64,000 nucleotides of DNA from contig NZ_WFLM01000001.1 in NCBI RefSeq assembly GCF_009208775.1, forward strand, positions 847,325 to 911,324. The letters are read 5' to 3'. Numbering within the stretch: the first letter of the stretch is position 1; each line of letters opens with the position of its first letter. The notes below the pieces were generated by a model. The model searched no databases, was not told the origin of the DNA, and worked only from the letters and a program-made list of their open reading frames with translations. Origin of the DNA: Silvanigrella paludirubra (lineage in GTDB: Bacteria; Bdellovibrionota_B; Oligoflexia; Silvanigrellales; Silvanigrellaceae). This document shows positions 44,222 to 53,035 of this stretch, in pieces. The position numbers were made by a program, and so were the translations under genes.

Positions 44222-44242
44222 TAGGCGACCTAAAATCGCCTA
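44222..44242. promoter_or_regulatory. Inverted repeat TAGGCGA...TCGCCTA, candidate operator
   Basis: TAGGCGA (44222-44228) and TCGCCTA (44236-44242) form a perfect 7-bp palindrome with a 7-base spacer. It lies 144 bp upstream of the leucine dehydrogenase ATG. No T-run follows on either strand, so an operator is more likely than a terminator. Confidence 0.35.
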
Positions 44243-44401
44243 TTAAACATAATCAAAAGCCATTGAAGACCCTAAAGGGTGAAATTTTTTATGTTTTATT
44301 TTGTTTTAGCTATAACTGCTTGATATTTTATATAAAAATACCCATAACATGGGGGGTGTTGTATTTATTTGCTTTTTATGATATAATGGAAAAAGCCTTA
44401 A

Positions 44402-44514
44402 ATTTGTGCGAGGTACAAATGAAATTTATCTTTAATGGCACAAGCTTACTCCCTACAAGCCCTGGACCGTCCTAGCCCTAAATGACTTGTCCTGATATTC
44501 TTGGGGCAAGCTTA
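44402..44514 (+). ncRNA. GC-rich structured element, possible small RNA or leader
   Basis: A hairpin ATTTGT/ACAAAT (44402-44407/44415-44420) precedes a GC-rich island: of the 70 bases 44441-44510, 36 are G or C, far above the surroundings. CAAGCTTA occurs at both ends (44441-44448 and 44507-44514). AAGCTT at 44442-44447 can pair with AAGCTT at 44508-44513, and CCCTA with TGGGG inside it, so the ends close a long stem. ACAAG/CTTGT (44455-44459/44486-44490) is an alternative. No known RNA family was recognised. The strand is assumed from the downstream gene. Confidence 0.3.
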
Positions 44515-44614
44515 ATCATATTTTAAATTTAAAATTTAAATTTTTATTTAATTCAATTGTATATATGTATTTCATATAAATATTGAATGAATAAGTCATA
44601 ATAGGTGCAGTGTC

Positions 44615-45898
44615 ATGTTATCGGCAATGGAAAAACTCAAAAATCTGAAATTTGTTACTGTTTTTGCTGTAGCTTTTTCTATGTTTGTAGATGCTATGAG
44701 CTATGGAGTTATTGTTCCTTTACTCCCTATCTATTCAGATAAAATTTTAAATTTAAGTAACAGTTTGATCAGTTTTTTTGTGGCAACATACGCAATTGGT
44801 CTTTTAGTATTTGTCCCTTTTGTTAACTTAATTTCGAAAAAAATTGGAAATAAGCATGCGCTAGTATTAGGTGGTTTCTTATTAATACTATCATCTCTCA
44901 TATTTCCAATTGCAAATAGCTTTGAAGTTTTGTTATTTGCTCGTTTTTTACAAGGGGCTTCTGCAGCAATAACTTGGACATGTGGTCTGAGTTTAGTCGC
45001 TCAAAGTGTTCACCCTCAACACCGCTCTACCGCATTAGCTACAGCTATGGTTGGGGTATCTGTAGGCCACTTAATCGGCGCTCCTGTCGCAGGATTTTTA
45101 TATGAACTGGGAGGTTTAAATTTCCCATTTTGGGGTGTTGCTCTCTTTAGTTTAATTAGTTCTTCTTTAATTTTAAGTATGGAAAAGAATAACGAGCTTT
45201 TCTTAGAAAAAGGAAAGTATAAAAACTTTGATTTTGTTAAATTATCAATGAAAAATAAAACATTAATTGGATTATCTGTTATTGTGTTATTAGAATCGTT
45301 TATGCTTTCTTATTTAGAACCAAGTTTATCTCTAATTGCATCTCGTAATTTTAATGCAAATAGTGAAACAATTGGGCTTTTATTTGGTACCCAGGTTCTT
45401 GCTTTGGCAATATTTTCACCTATTGCTGCTAAACTAGCAGATAAATTTGGTAAAATTCAAATTATTCCTTTTGGAATTTTCTTTAGTGGTATTATATTTA
45501 TATCCATGTCTTATACTCAAAACTTAAGCACATATTTTATTTTAATGGGCATTTTAGGTGTCGCATGTGCCTTTTCAATAAGCCCAGTTCTTTCTGCATT
45601 TGCAGATGAAATAGACAAAACAGAAATGAAAGGTTTATACCATATTGCTTATGGCTTTTTGAATTTTATCTATTCGTTGGGAATGATTTTAGGACCAAGC
45701 TTTGGCTTTTTTATGAATGACATTTTTTCTGATCAAACTACATACTTATTAATTGGATTTATTTTAATAACAGCGGCACCTTTGTTTACTTTATTTGTTC
45801 TTTGGAAATCAAACAGCCTTCCACCTTTTGCCACAAATCAGCCTCATCTTGTGGCGACTTCGAAAGACAAACCTCAAGATTTTTCAACATTTGTTTGA
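44615..45898 (+). CDS. MFS transporter, DHA1-type drug/metabolite exporter
   Basis: 427 residues, twelve membrane helices. The first helix reads FAVAFSMFVDAMSYGVIVPLLPIY, cut short here by the limit on quoted runs at position 20 but continuous in the protein, and the loop motif is SKKIGNKHALVLGG in the A-motif place. Helix 4 has RFLQGASAAITWTCGL, typical of the DHA1 drug-resistance/amine group. The substrate is unknown. The C-terminal 37 residues (LPPFATNQPHLVATSKDK part) share 113 bp with the end of the convergent aminopeptidase gene. A start at Met5 is possible. Confidence 0.9.
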   Translation: MLSAMEKLKNLKFVTVFAVAFSMFVDAMSYGVIVPLLPIYSDKILNLSNSLISFFVATYAIGLLVFVPFVNLISKKIGNKHALVLGGFLLILSSLIFPIANSFEVLLFARFLQGASAAITWTCGLSLVAQSVHPQHRSTALATAMVGVSVGHLIGAPVAGFLYELGGLNFPFWGVALFSLISSSLILSMEKNNELFLEKGKYKNFDFVKLSMKNKTLIGLSVIVLLESFMLSYLEPSLSLIASRNFNANSETIGLLFGTQVLALAIFSPIAAKLADKFGKIQIIPFGIFFSGIIFISMSYTQNLSTYFILMGILGVACAFSISPVLSAFADEIDKTEMKGLYHIAYGFLNFIYSLGMILGPSFGFFMNDIFSDQTTYLLIGFILITAAPLFTLFVLWKSNSLPPFATNQPHLVATSKDKPQDFSTFV

Positions 45899-46874
45899 GG
45901 TTTCCTCCTGCATTTTGAAGCGCCTTTTCAAGAGGTTCTTGTTTGGCTTCATAGATAGAATATCCTAAAATAACCGCGTTATTAATTTTTCCTTTTTGAA
46001 AAGAGTATTCATAGGATGTTCCAATATCAACACCATTCATAAAGGTTTTATAATCTTTTGATATTTGATTAAACTTTATCTCTCTTTCAGATAGAAAAAT
46101 AGATTCATTCTTAAACTCATCATTATTTTGAGCAATATTATAAAAATTGTTTAATTCTTCTCTTACTTTTAATAAATATTCTTGAAACTTTTTTTGAGCT
46201 TCTCTATGTTTTTTATATTCTTCAATATATTTATTTGAATCTTGATTTAATTCAGGGTGTAACTTTAAAAATTGTGTTGTTGCTCTTTTAGCTATAAAAT
46301 CTGCTAAATTTTCATTAAAAGAATAATAATTAGGAACATAAATTGTCCTATGAACAGACTCATGAATTAATGTCTCAATAAACTCTGTAATAGAATATTG
46401 ATCCAACATAGAAGAATATAATGGATCAGGAAAATATCCCAATAAAGAAAAAGCAGAAACACCCCCAGTTACGGTATCATAACCTTCACTTATAAGTAAT
46501 TCTCTTTGTTTTAAAGCCTTATCTTTATCAAAAAATCCTAAATAAGGCTGTTTTCCTACAATAGGAAACCACCATGTTTTTAATTTTAAAGAGCGCTTAT
46601 CTGATGCTTGAACAATCCAAGAAACATAGGGAGAGTCTAAGGAAATATATTTTTGATAGCTTTTGCCAGGAGTCAAACCAATTTCGGATTTAGCGTATTC
46701 GAGAACGGGTTTAACTAATTTTAATTTGTCAATTCTATCTTTTGTTTCTTTATTTTCTTGTATAACAGTCTCAATAGGCTTTTGTTTTAAAAATAAACTG
46801 ACTTGACCATAACCTTGCTCAAAAGAATAACAACCTGAAAAAAGAAGCGCACTAAAAAAAACAAATATCTTCAA
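45786..46874 (-). CDS. Lipoprotein aminopeptidase (COG4324 / DUF2265 type)
   Basis: 362 residues with signal peptide and lipobox LFSGC (Cys15). The zinc-protease motif is HESVH in ETLIHESVHRTIYVPNYY, and the third ligand is the Glu in FNENLADFI. This is the layout of the predicted outer-membrane aminopeptidase family. Central residues 215-280 are helical and charged. It is anchored on the outside or periplasmic side, where it would trim peptides. It follows a large lipoprotein gene by 35 bp. Its 3' end overlaps the convergent MFS gene by 113 bp. Confidence 0.82.
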   Translation of the reverse strand: MKIFVFFSALLFSGCYSFEQGYGQVSLFLKQKPIETVIQENKETKDRIDKLKLVKPVLEYAKSEIGLTPGKSYQKYISLDSPYVSWIVQASDKRSLKLKTWWFPIVGKQPYLGFFDKDKALKQRELLISEGYDTVTGGVSAFSLLGYFPDPLYSSMLDQYSITEFIETLIHESVHRTIYVPNYYSFNENLADFIAKRATTQFLKLHPELNQDSNKYIEEYKKHREAQKKFQEYLLKVREELNNFYNIAQNNDEFKNESIFLSEREIKFNQISKDYKTFMNGVDIGTSYEYSFQKGKINNAVILGYSIYEAKQEPLEKALQNAGGNLKQMLKNLEVCLSKSPQDEADLWQKVEGCLISKEQIK

Positions 46875-46909
46875 TTTTAACCTCTTTATATTTTTATAAA
46901 ATTTAAATT

Positions 46910-48772
46910 TTATAAATAACTTGCAATTTGATTTTGTAATTCTTGTTGAATTAATTTTTCAGGATATCTAACCACTCTAATGACATCAGACTTCTCTATT
47001 TTATCCTGACCAATTTGAATATCTAACAAGCTTTCTTTATCTGAAATAGATTTAACTTTTAATATTCCTATTGGTTTATCAGGAGGAGAAAAAGGATATT
47101 TTTGGATAAAGGCAACAAATAAATCACCTTCATTTACCCCATAGTTTTTTCCTAAATTAATAGTAATATCATTTTTATTTTTTTTAATGACACCACCTTC
47201 AATAGGAAGACTAGAAATGAGACTAGCATACATTTTAGCAGCAACCTTTTCAGCATCATCTGAATTAAATAAAATAGAACGGTCCATTATTAATTTACCA
47301 AATTTATCATAGACTTTTCCAAATAAAGTAAAATCTTTACCACCTTCATTTTCGTCAAAATAAATTTGAATTAATAAATCTAAGTCTGCTGCAAAAGATG
47401 AATTTTTCCAACCATTACGAGCCATTTCAATTGAAGAAAGCCCTATTGAGTTAGACATTTTTACAATATCTTCCGAAATTAAACCGCGCATATAAGACTC
47501 ATTCATAAACCTTGAAAAAAATTCACGACGTACTCTTCTCCACAATTGATTTGTTTGAATGTCACCTATGATAGGCGGTTCAATCAATCCAACAGATGGT
47601 TTATAAGGCAAAAGAGAAGAAACATAAAGCGTTGGAATTTGATTTAAAAAACTATGAAGCTCTAGACACTTTTTTAACATTTTAGAATCAATCAATTCAG
47701 GAATTGCATTTTTTTGATTTAATGACAAAATAACCTTCTCATCAATTGCTTTATTTGTAGTAACAAATCCTGTCATACCAGACACGTCTACCCTTAAAGA
47801 ATTCGCCTTTAATTCTGTTTTATCTATTCCTCTTCCTATTCCATATGCATAATGTTGTAGAATAAAATCGGTACTTTTTCCTTCTTGTAAATCTATTCTT
47901 AAATTCAATTTTCCACTACCCGATGTAAATGGTTTTAATACCGTAAGAAAATTTGCTTTTTTTAAGATAAAAATATCTGGTCTTCTTTGATTTGATATGG
48001 AAAAGGTAATTAAGCCTTTATCGTCTGTTGTTCCTATATAAGAAAGATCTTGCGAAGCATTTCTACCTAAAAAGACATGAACATTGTCTTGAGGTTTTCC
48101 TCCAAAATAAACTTCTAATGTAACAGAGTCATCAAAAAGAATTGCTTTTTTTTCGGTTATGGTACTCAATTGAGAGGTAGAATTATTTTTACTAATTAAA
48201 TTTTCTATAATATTCGTTTTTTCAACATGAATTTTATTAGTTAAAGAAAACTGATTTAAACTCGGTTCATTATTTTTTTCAGGTAACAAAGGCATTTCAA
48301 TTTGAGAAATGGATAAATTTTGGCTAATAGGGTCTTCTGGATAATCCATAAAGATTTCTGGTTCTTTTTTAGATTCCAATAAGTTTTTTTGCAGTTCGGT
48401 TTTTTTTATGAGTCCCAAATTCAACTCTTTTATTTTTACATGAATAGAAAGATCTTGATCTTGCCATAATTTAGGAGTCTCTATAAATACGATTTCTGGT
48501 AAATAAAGTTTATCTATATTATTATTTTGAACTACTATTTTAATTTTTTTTAATTTTGAATAATCCATATTCCATTTTTGGTTTCCATTTTTATTTGAAT
48601 ATTGTTGCGAAAGTAGTTTATCCAGTTTGTCTAAATTGTTTATGGAATAAATAGATATCAAACTTTTTTCAACAGGATTTCCATTATTTTCAACAAAAAC
48701 AGTCAAAGTTCCTTTTTGAAAATAGCTACATCCTGTTATAAATATAAAAATTAAAAACAAAAAATTAGGCAT
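46910..48772 (-). CDS. Large hypothetical lipoprotein with a FlgT/CsgG-like C-terminal region
   Basis: 620 residues with signal peptide and lipobox FITGC (Cys15). Residues about 20-115 and 210-310 resemble Ig-like or carboxypeptidase-regulatory folds (GTLTVFVENNGNPVEKSLISI; VTLEVYFGGKPQDNVHVFLG). The C-terminal part (about 535-600) reads INLGKNYGVNEGDLFVAFI followed by PIGILKVKSI, the flgT-C/CsgG-like pattern of a small beta-rich domain. No full match to a known family. It forms a pair with the aminopeptidase 35 bp downstream. Role unknown; periplasmic or surface assembly is a guess. Confidence 0.6.
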   Translation of the reverse strand: MPNFLFLIFIFITGCSYFQKGTLTVFVENNGNPVEKSLISIYSINNLDKLDKLLSQQYSNKNGNQKWNMDYSKLKKIKIVVQNNNIDKLYLPEIVFIETPKLWQDQDLSIHVKIKELNLGLIKKTELQKNLLESKKEPEIFMDYPEDPISQNLSISQIEMPLLPEKNNEPSLNQFSLTNKIHVEKTNIIENLISKNNSTSQLSTITEKKAILFDDSVTLEVYFGGKPQDNVHVFLGRNASQDLSYIGTTDDKGLITFSISNQRRPDIFILKKANFLTVLKPFTSGSGKLNLRIDLQEGKSTDFILQHYAYGIGRGIDKTELKANSLRVDVSGMTGFVTTNKAIDEKVILSLNQKNAIPELIDSKMLKKCLELHSFLNQIPTLYVSSLLPYKPSVGLIEPPIIGDIQTNQLWRRVRREFFSRFMNESYMRGLISEDIVKMSNSIGLSSIEMARNGWKNSSFAADLDLLIQIYFDENEGGKDFTLFGKVYDKFGKLIMDRSILFNSDDAEKVAAKMYASLISSLPIEGGVIKKNKNDITINLGKNYGVNEGDLFVAFIQKYPFSPPDKPIGILKVKSISDKESLLDIQIGQDKIEKSDVIRVVRYPEKLIQQELQNQIASYL

Positions 48773-48881
48773 CTTAAACTCTTAAGAAAAGGTTTACACT
48801 CTATCTTATTATTTTATTTAAGATTCTAATTTTTATAATAACATTTTTTGGCTTAAGGTGAAAAATATTCCACCTATAAAA

Positions 48882-50480
48882 TTAAGCAACCTGCTGGTCT
48901 TGGTGTTTTTTTCGCTCATTTTTTAAATCATCTAATGTCTTTGAAATAAGAGCTTTAGATGTTTCACGATTGAGTTTGAATTTCGATGCTAAAACCACAG
49001 AAATAGAGCAAATAATAGCAATAATTAAAAAATCATAACCATTTTGAATATGACCATTGCCTCCATCATAAGAGCCATTATAAGAGACAATTCCTAGAGC
49101 GATCATATAAAACATTAGCCAAGTAAAGCCTTTTGCATCAAGAGAAATGCCTGTATTATTAAACTTTTTTAATACAAGTAAAGCAACAAATCCTATTCCT
49201 ATAATTATGCTTAATTTCCACATTATATTCCAGCCACTCCAAAAAAGAAGCATACTGCTAATATAAAATGCAGACATTGAAACTAATTTATAATTAAATA
49301 CCTTAAATGGTCTTGGTAAATCGGGAAAATCGGAGCGCATAACGTATAAAGTTACAGGAATAACGGCATTACACAAACAGATAGCGGCAGCGTAAAATGC
49401 AGCCATTTCTTGCCAGTTATCTAAAAATAAAAATATCAATAAAGAAACAACAAAACTTACCATTAACCCTAAAACAGGAACATGATTTTTTGAAAGTTTT
49501 TGGAAAAATTTAGGCATATGTCCGCTTTTGCTCATGCTGTAAGAAGCTCTTGCAGATGAAGCCATAAATACAATTCCGCTTCCAAAAGGAGAAATTAAAG
49601 CATCGGAATATAATATGATACCAAACCAAGCAAGTCCAATCACAGTCGCTAGACCAGCAAAGGGGCCCGCTTCACCTGGAAAGGTAAGTTTATCCCACCC
49701 CTGTGCTAACACCTCAGGTGGAAGAGCTAAAATGAAGGCAACTTGAAGTAAACAGTATATCACCATACAAATTAACATGGAACCAATGATTGCGATTGGT
49801 ATGCTTTTTTGAGGATTTTTTGTTTCACCAGCTAAGGCAACTCCAGGTTGAAAACCATTATAGGCTAAAATAATTCCACCTACAGATAAAGATGCAAAAA
49901 TGCCATGCATTCCATTTGGGGCAAAACCATGGGTGGTTAGATTACCGATATGTGTAGATTTATAAAAAAATAAAACAATAAGTAGGCATGGAATAAGAAG
50001 TTTCCAAATGGTAATGTAGAAACTTGTTTTAGACATAAATTTTGCGCTTGTTATATTTATTAACAAAAGAATGGCGGTTAGAAAAACAGCCATAACATGT
50101 CCTGAAGTTGTTAATTTCTCTTTATCCATAAGTTGAGGCATAAAAGTAGCGGCATATTGAATTACGGCAAGAACTTCAATGGGTACGATAACAATAAAAG
50201 CTAACCAAGAGATCCAACCTAACATAAAGGAAACAGATGTTCCGTGTGTAAATAAAGGAAAAATACTCATCCCTCCAGACACAGGAAACATTGTTGATAA
50301 CTCTGAAAAACAAAGAGCAATAATAATAATGGCGGCTGCACCAATCAACCATGCTAAAATCGCAGCGGGGCCCGCCATTTTAGAAGCATACAAAGATCCA
50401 AAAAGCCAACCAGAACCAATTGTCGCGCTTACAGAGGCAAAGAGGATGCCCGAAGTCGATATGCCACGTTTTAATTCCAT
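48882..50480 (-). CDS. APC-family amino-acid permease
   Basis: 532 residues, about twelve membrane helices. The N-terminal line is SATIGSGWLFGSLYASKMAG, the glycine-rich helix-1 loop of APC carriers. AYNGFQPGVALAGETKNPQK is the conserved helix-6 region, and SSARASYSMSKSGHMPKF the loop before helix 9. It takes up or exchanges amino acids by ion coupling, most like the glutamate/GABA or aspartate group. The substrate cannot be given. ATG is preceded by GAGAGGAAATTTA. Confidence 0.9.
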   Translation of the reverse strand: MELKRGISTSGILFASVSATIGSGWLFGSLYASKMAGPAAILAWLIGAAAIIIIALCFSELSTMFPVSGGMSIFPLFTHGTSVSFMLGWISWLAFIVIVPIEVLAVIQYAATFMPQLMDKEKLTTSGHVMAVFLTAILLLINITSAKFMSKTSFYITIWKLLIPCLLIVLFFYKSTHIGNLTTHGFAPNGMHGIFASLSVGGIILAYNGFQPGVALAGETKNPQKSIPIAIIGSMLICMVIYCLLQVAFILALPPEVLAQGWDKLTFPGEAGPFAGLATVIGLAWFGIILYSDALISPFGSGIVFMASSARASYSMSKSGHMPKFFQKLSKNHVPVLGLMVSFVVSLLIFLFLDNWQEMAAFYAAAICLCNAVIPVTLYVMRSDFPDLPRPFKVFNYKLVSMSAFYISSMLLFWSGWNIMWKLSIIIGIGFVALLVLKKFNNTGISLDAKGFTWLMFYMIALGIVSYNGSYDGGNGHIQNGYDFLIIAIICSISVVLASKFKLNRETSKALISKTLDDLKNERKKHQDQQVA

Positions 50481-50991
50481 TAAATTTCCTCTCCCAAAAA
50501 ATAGTTGAAAAACAATTATACAGCAAGTATTGAAATTTGAAAATTAAAGTTTTAACTTTTATAGACAATAATAAAAATCAAAAAAATACCAGCTAGTTAG
50601 AAATGTTAATGAAACAATTATAGTAAAAACGATATAAAAATAACAAATAAGAATGAATCTTCAAAGAGAAATCATCCCCATTCTTGACTTCCATAAAAAA
50701 AAATCATAAAAATCTTTAATCTAATTTAGTACTAAGTCTAATTAAAAAATTTTATTTTATATTTGAAATGATTCCATTAATTTTTTTTTAGTTTCATAAA
50801 AAAAATATACAATTAATTAAAATATTTCTTTAATTTTTTTATAAATTAATAATTTGAATAATTATTACAATTTATAATATTATTTATTTTTTTATATTTT
50901 GACAATTATAATTTTTTATTTAGAATAATTTCTAATAATGAAATGTTTAATTTATTTCATTATTAAAAATTATCTTTTTTAGGAAAATTTT
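50481..50991. other. 511-bp AT-rich gap before the ankyrin gene
   Basis: No gene is seen. It is mostly A and T. A 7-bp inverted repeat AAGAATG/CATTCTT (50649-50655/50679-50685) is weak. A strong promoter for the ankyrin gene is at 50899-50926 (listed). The left 20 bases hold the APC permease ribosome site. This gap and that at 53948-54127 bound the ankyrin and protease genes. Confidence 0.5.
50899..50926 (+). promoter_or_regulatory. Promoter of the ankyrin-repeat gene
   Basis: TTGACA (50899-50904, exact consensus) and TAGAAT (50921-50926, five of six) are separated by 16 bp. The start would be near 50933, leaving a leader of about 60 bases before the ATG. AGGAAAATTTT stands before ATG 50992. 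Confidence 0.6.
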
Positions 50992-53034
50992 ATGTCTATT
51001 TCTAAATTTCCAAGCAAAATAATAAAAGAAGACTTATCAGCCATATTTTACTATCTATCTAAAAAAAATTTAAATATAAATTCCGATATATTTAAAGATA
51101 AAATTTTTATCGAACACTCAGAAATAGAATTAAATGAAGATATCAATAAATTTTGTAAATTCATTGGAAAAACAAAAACAAGCAAGGATGATTTACTCCT
51201 TTGTTTTGGTGAATATTTTGATAGCTTAAATAGAAAATTAGAAGATAATTTAAATTTAAAAACTGTTCAAAATATAAGAAAACAAGATGCTTATAATGAT
51301 TTAAAAGATTTATTTGAAACCGAAAAAGGTAGTCAAGAATTGCTAAGTGAAATAAATAATGACGCCGAAAACATTAGAAATTTCATAAAGAATGAAAAAG
51401 AAAAGTCCAAATATTCCCAAAATTTAGAAATGTCAATATTTATTTTTATTATAATAAACTCCGAATATATAATAAGATCAATAAATAATAAAAACTTAAT
51501 TTTTACAAATGAAAAAAAAGAAATAATCTCTTCAGATTTTCATGAATTAATTATAAATTTATATAATAAAACATTTGAGCTCTATACTAGAGAAATTAAT
51601 AGAATTGAAAAAATAACTAAAATAATGAATGCTATTGAAAAATCATTCATAGAATATACCAACTTAAAAGGCATAGAAAAAGCAATTAAAAAATTTGGAA
51701 ATTTTATTGAATTGAATCAAAAAGCAAAACAAGGCTATCAATTTAAAGAAAATAGAAACTTATCTTTTTTTATTTTTTATCATCAAGATTTTCTATATAA
51801 AATAATAAATGTTGAATTATTTGAGCATTTATCTAACTTAAAATGTTATTCCTTATTTAAAAATTCTTCTAATTCAGAATCTATATTAATAAACAATTTA
51901 AATTCATTAACTTATGATAAAATTTTAATTAAAAAAAGATATGATAATAACAACAAAACTAATAAACTTCTAATAAATTATCAAGATGGTACTAAAGTAT
52001 GTAATATAAAACATAATATAAATTCAAAATTTTTTAGTAAAACAATTCCCTCAATAACAGATGGAGATATTTGTCTTAAAGAAATACAAACGAATCATAG
52101 TTTATTAAATGTAAAAGTCGATTTAAAAAATATTCCTTTTGATAATATAATAAAAACATTTTGTCATGTACTATCAAAATATTCAATAACTTTAATGGAA
52201 GAAAAAAAGCCTGAATTTATACCCGAAAAAATAAAAAAACCAATTATAAAAACAGATGTCACAAAATTATATGATAAAAAATTAATGGAAATGGCTTTTA
52301 AAGGAACAACAACATTAGAATTTAACAATAATAATATTGTAATTTCTCTTGAGAAACTTTTAAATAATTTATGTGATGTTAATGAAACTGATAAAAATGG
52401 TTGCACAGCATTAATTTTAGCTTCAAAAAATTTACGATCGGAATTTATAAAAACCTTTCTTGTTTTAGTTTCTAATAATTATAGATGTGCAAATTTTGAA
52501 CCCAATATTCAGGATAAAAATGGATGCACAGCATTACATTCCGCTTTATATACCATACTTTATAGATCAAAAAATGCTCCAAAAAGAAACAAATTATACA
52601 CAGAAAAAAGTAATCAATTTTTTTCTAATGAATTCTTAAAAAAACTTAATCCTAATAAAAATTCAGAAAATATAAATCATGGCTTTTTAACAATAAAAAG
52701 ATTACTAAAGTATTGCACCATAAATCCAAATATATCTGATAATAAAAACAATACTGCTTTACATATTGCAGTTGAAATAGGTGATAAAGAAATCATTGAA
52801 ATATTATTAAAAATGAGGACCGACATCGATACAAATAAAACAAATCAAAATGGAAAAAAAGCTATTGAAATCACAAAAAATCAAGATATCATTAAAATAA
52901 TTAATCATTATAATGAAAAAAAATATGCTGTTACTTCAATTAATCATATATTAAATACAAATAAAATATTTAAAAATCCTCCCAGTTTTAAACAAAGCTT
53001 ACAAATTATCAATCAAACCTTTAAAAAAATATAG
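50992..53034 (+). CDS. Ankyrin-repeat protein, possible host-directed effector
   Basis: 680 residues, no signal peptide or membrane helix. The first 450 residues are helical and Lys/Asn/Ile/Glu-rich with no domain I recognise. Ankyrin repeats follow: DKNGCTALILASKNL (about 463), DKNGCTALHSALYTIL (about 507), NKNNTALHIAVEIGDKEIIE (about 583) and NQNGKKAIEITKNQDIIK (about 617). Ankyrin repeats bind protein partners and are common in proteins that bacteria put into eukaryotic hosts. Bases 51001-51060 are 15 of 60 G/C, lower than the metabolic genes here. It is convergent with a putative C58 protease. An effector role is inference. Confidence 0.75.
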   Translation: MSISKFPSKIIKEDLSAIFYYLSKKNLNINSDIFKDKIFIEHSEIELNEDINKFCKFIGKTKTSKDDLLLCFGEYFDSLNRKLEDNLNLKTVQNIRKQDAYNDLKDLFETEKGSQELLSEINNDAENIRNFIKNEKEKSKYSQNLEMSIFIFIIINSEYIIRSINNKNLIFTNEKKEIISSDFHELIINLYNKTFELYTREINRIEKITKIMNAIEKSFIEYTNLKGIEKAIKKFGNFIELNQKAKQGYQFKENRNLSFFIFYHQDFLYKIINVELFEHLSNLKCYSLFKNSSNSESILINNLNSLTYDKILIKKRYDNNNKTNKLLINYQDGTKVCNIKHNINSKFFSKTIPSITDGDICLKEIQTNHSLLNVKVDLKNIPFDNIIKTFCHVLSKYSITLMEEKKPEFIPEKIKKPIIKTDVTKLYDKKLMEMAFKGTTTLEFNNNNIVISLEKLLNNLCDVNETDKNGCTALILASKNLRSEFIKTFLVLVSNNYRCANFEPNIQDKNGCTALHSALYTILYRSKNAPKRNKLYTEKSNQFFSNEFLKKLNPNKNSENINHGFLTIKRLLKYCTINPNISDNKNNTALHIAVEIGDKEIIEILLKMRTDIDTNKTNQNGKKAIEITKNQDIIKIINHYNEKKYAVTSINHILNTNKIFKNPPSFKQSLQIINQTFKKI

Positions 53035-53035
53035 T

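Larger units (their letters stand above)
44079..44614. other. 536-bp intergenic region between leucine dehydrogenase and the MFS gene
   Basis: No convincing gene is seen. It contains a perfect 7-bp inverted repeat (44222-44242) and a GC-rich structured island (44402-44514), both listed. A 70-codon reading frame (44263-44475) was rejected. The MFS ribosome site (AGGTG) lies just before 44615. Both promoters should be here. Confidence 0.4.

Noticed and set aside
44263-44475. 70-codon plus-strand open frame in the long intergenic region
   Set aside because: No ribosome site, no signal or family pattern, and its end lies in the GC-rich structured island, which fits an RNA element better.
48857-48876. 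AGGTG / CACCT repeat after the APC permease gene
   Set aside because: Only five pairs and no T-run, so it is not a convincing terminator.
50179-50508. 109-codon plus-strand open frame opposite the APC permease
   Set aside because: It is antisense to the conserved glycine-rich start of the permease and has no pattern of its own.
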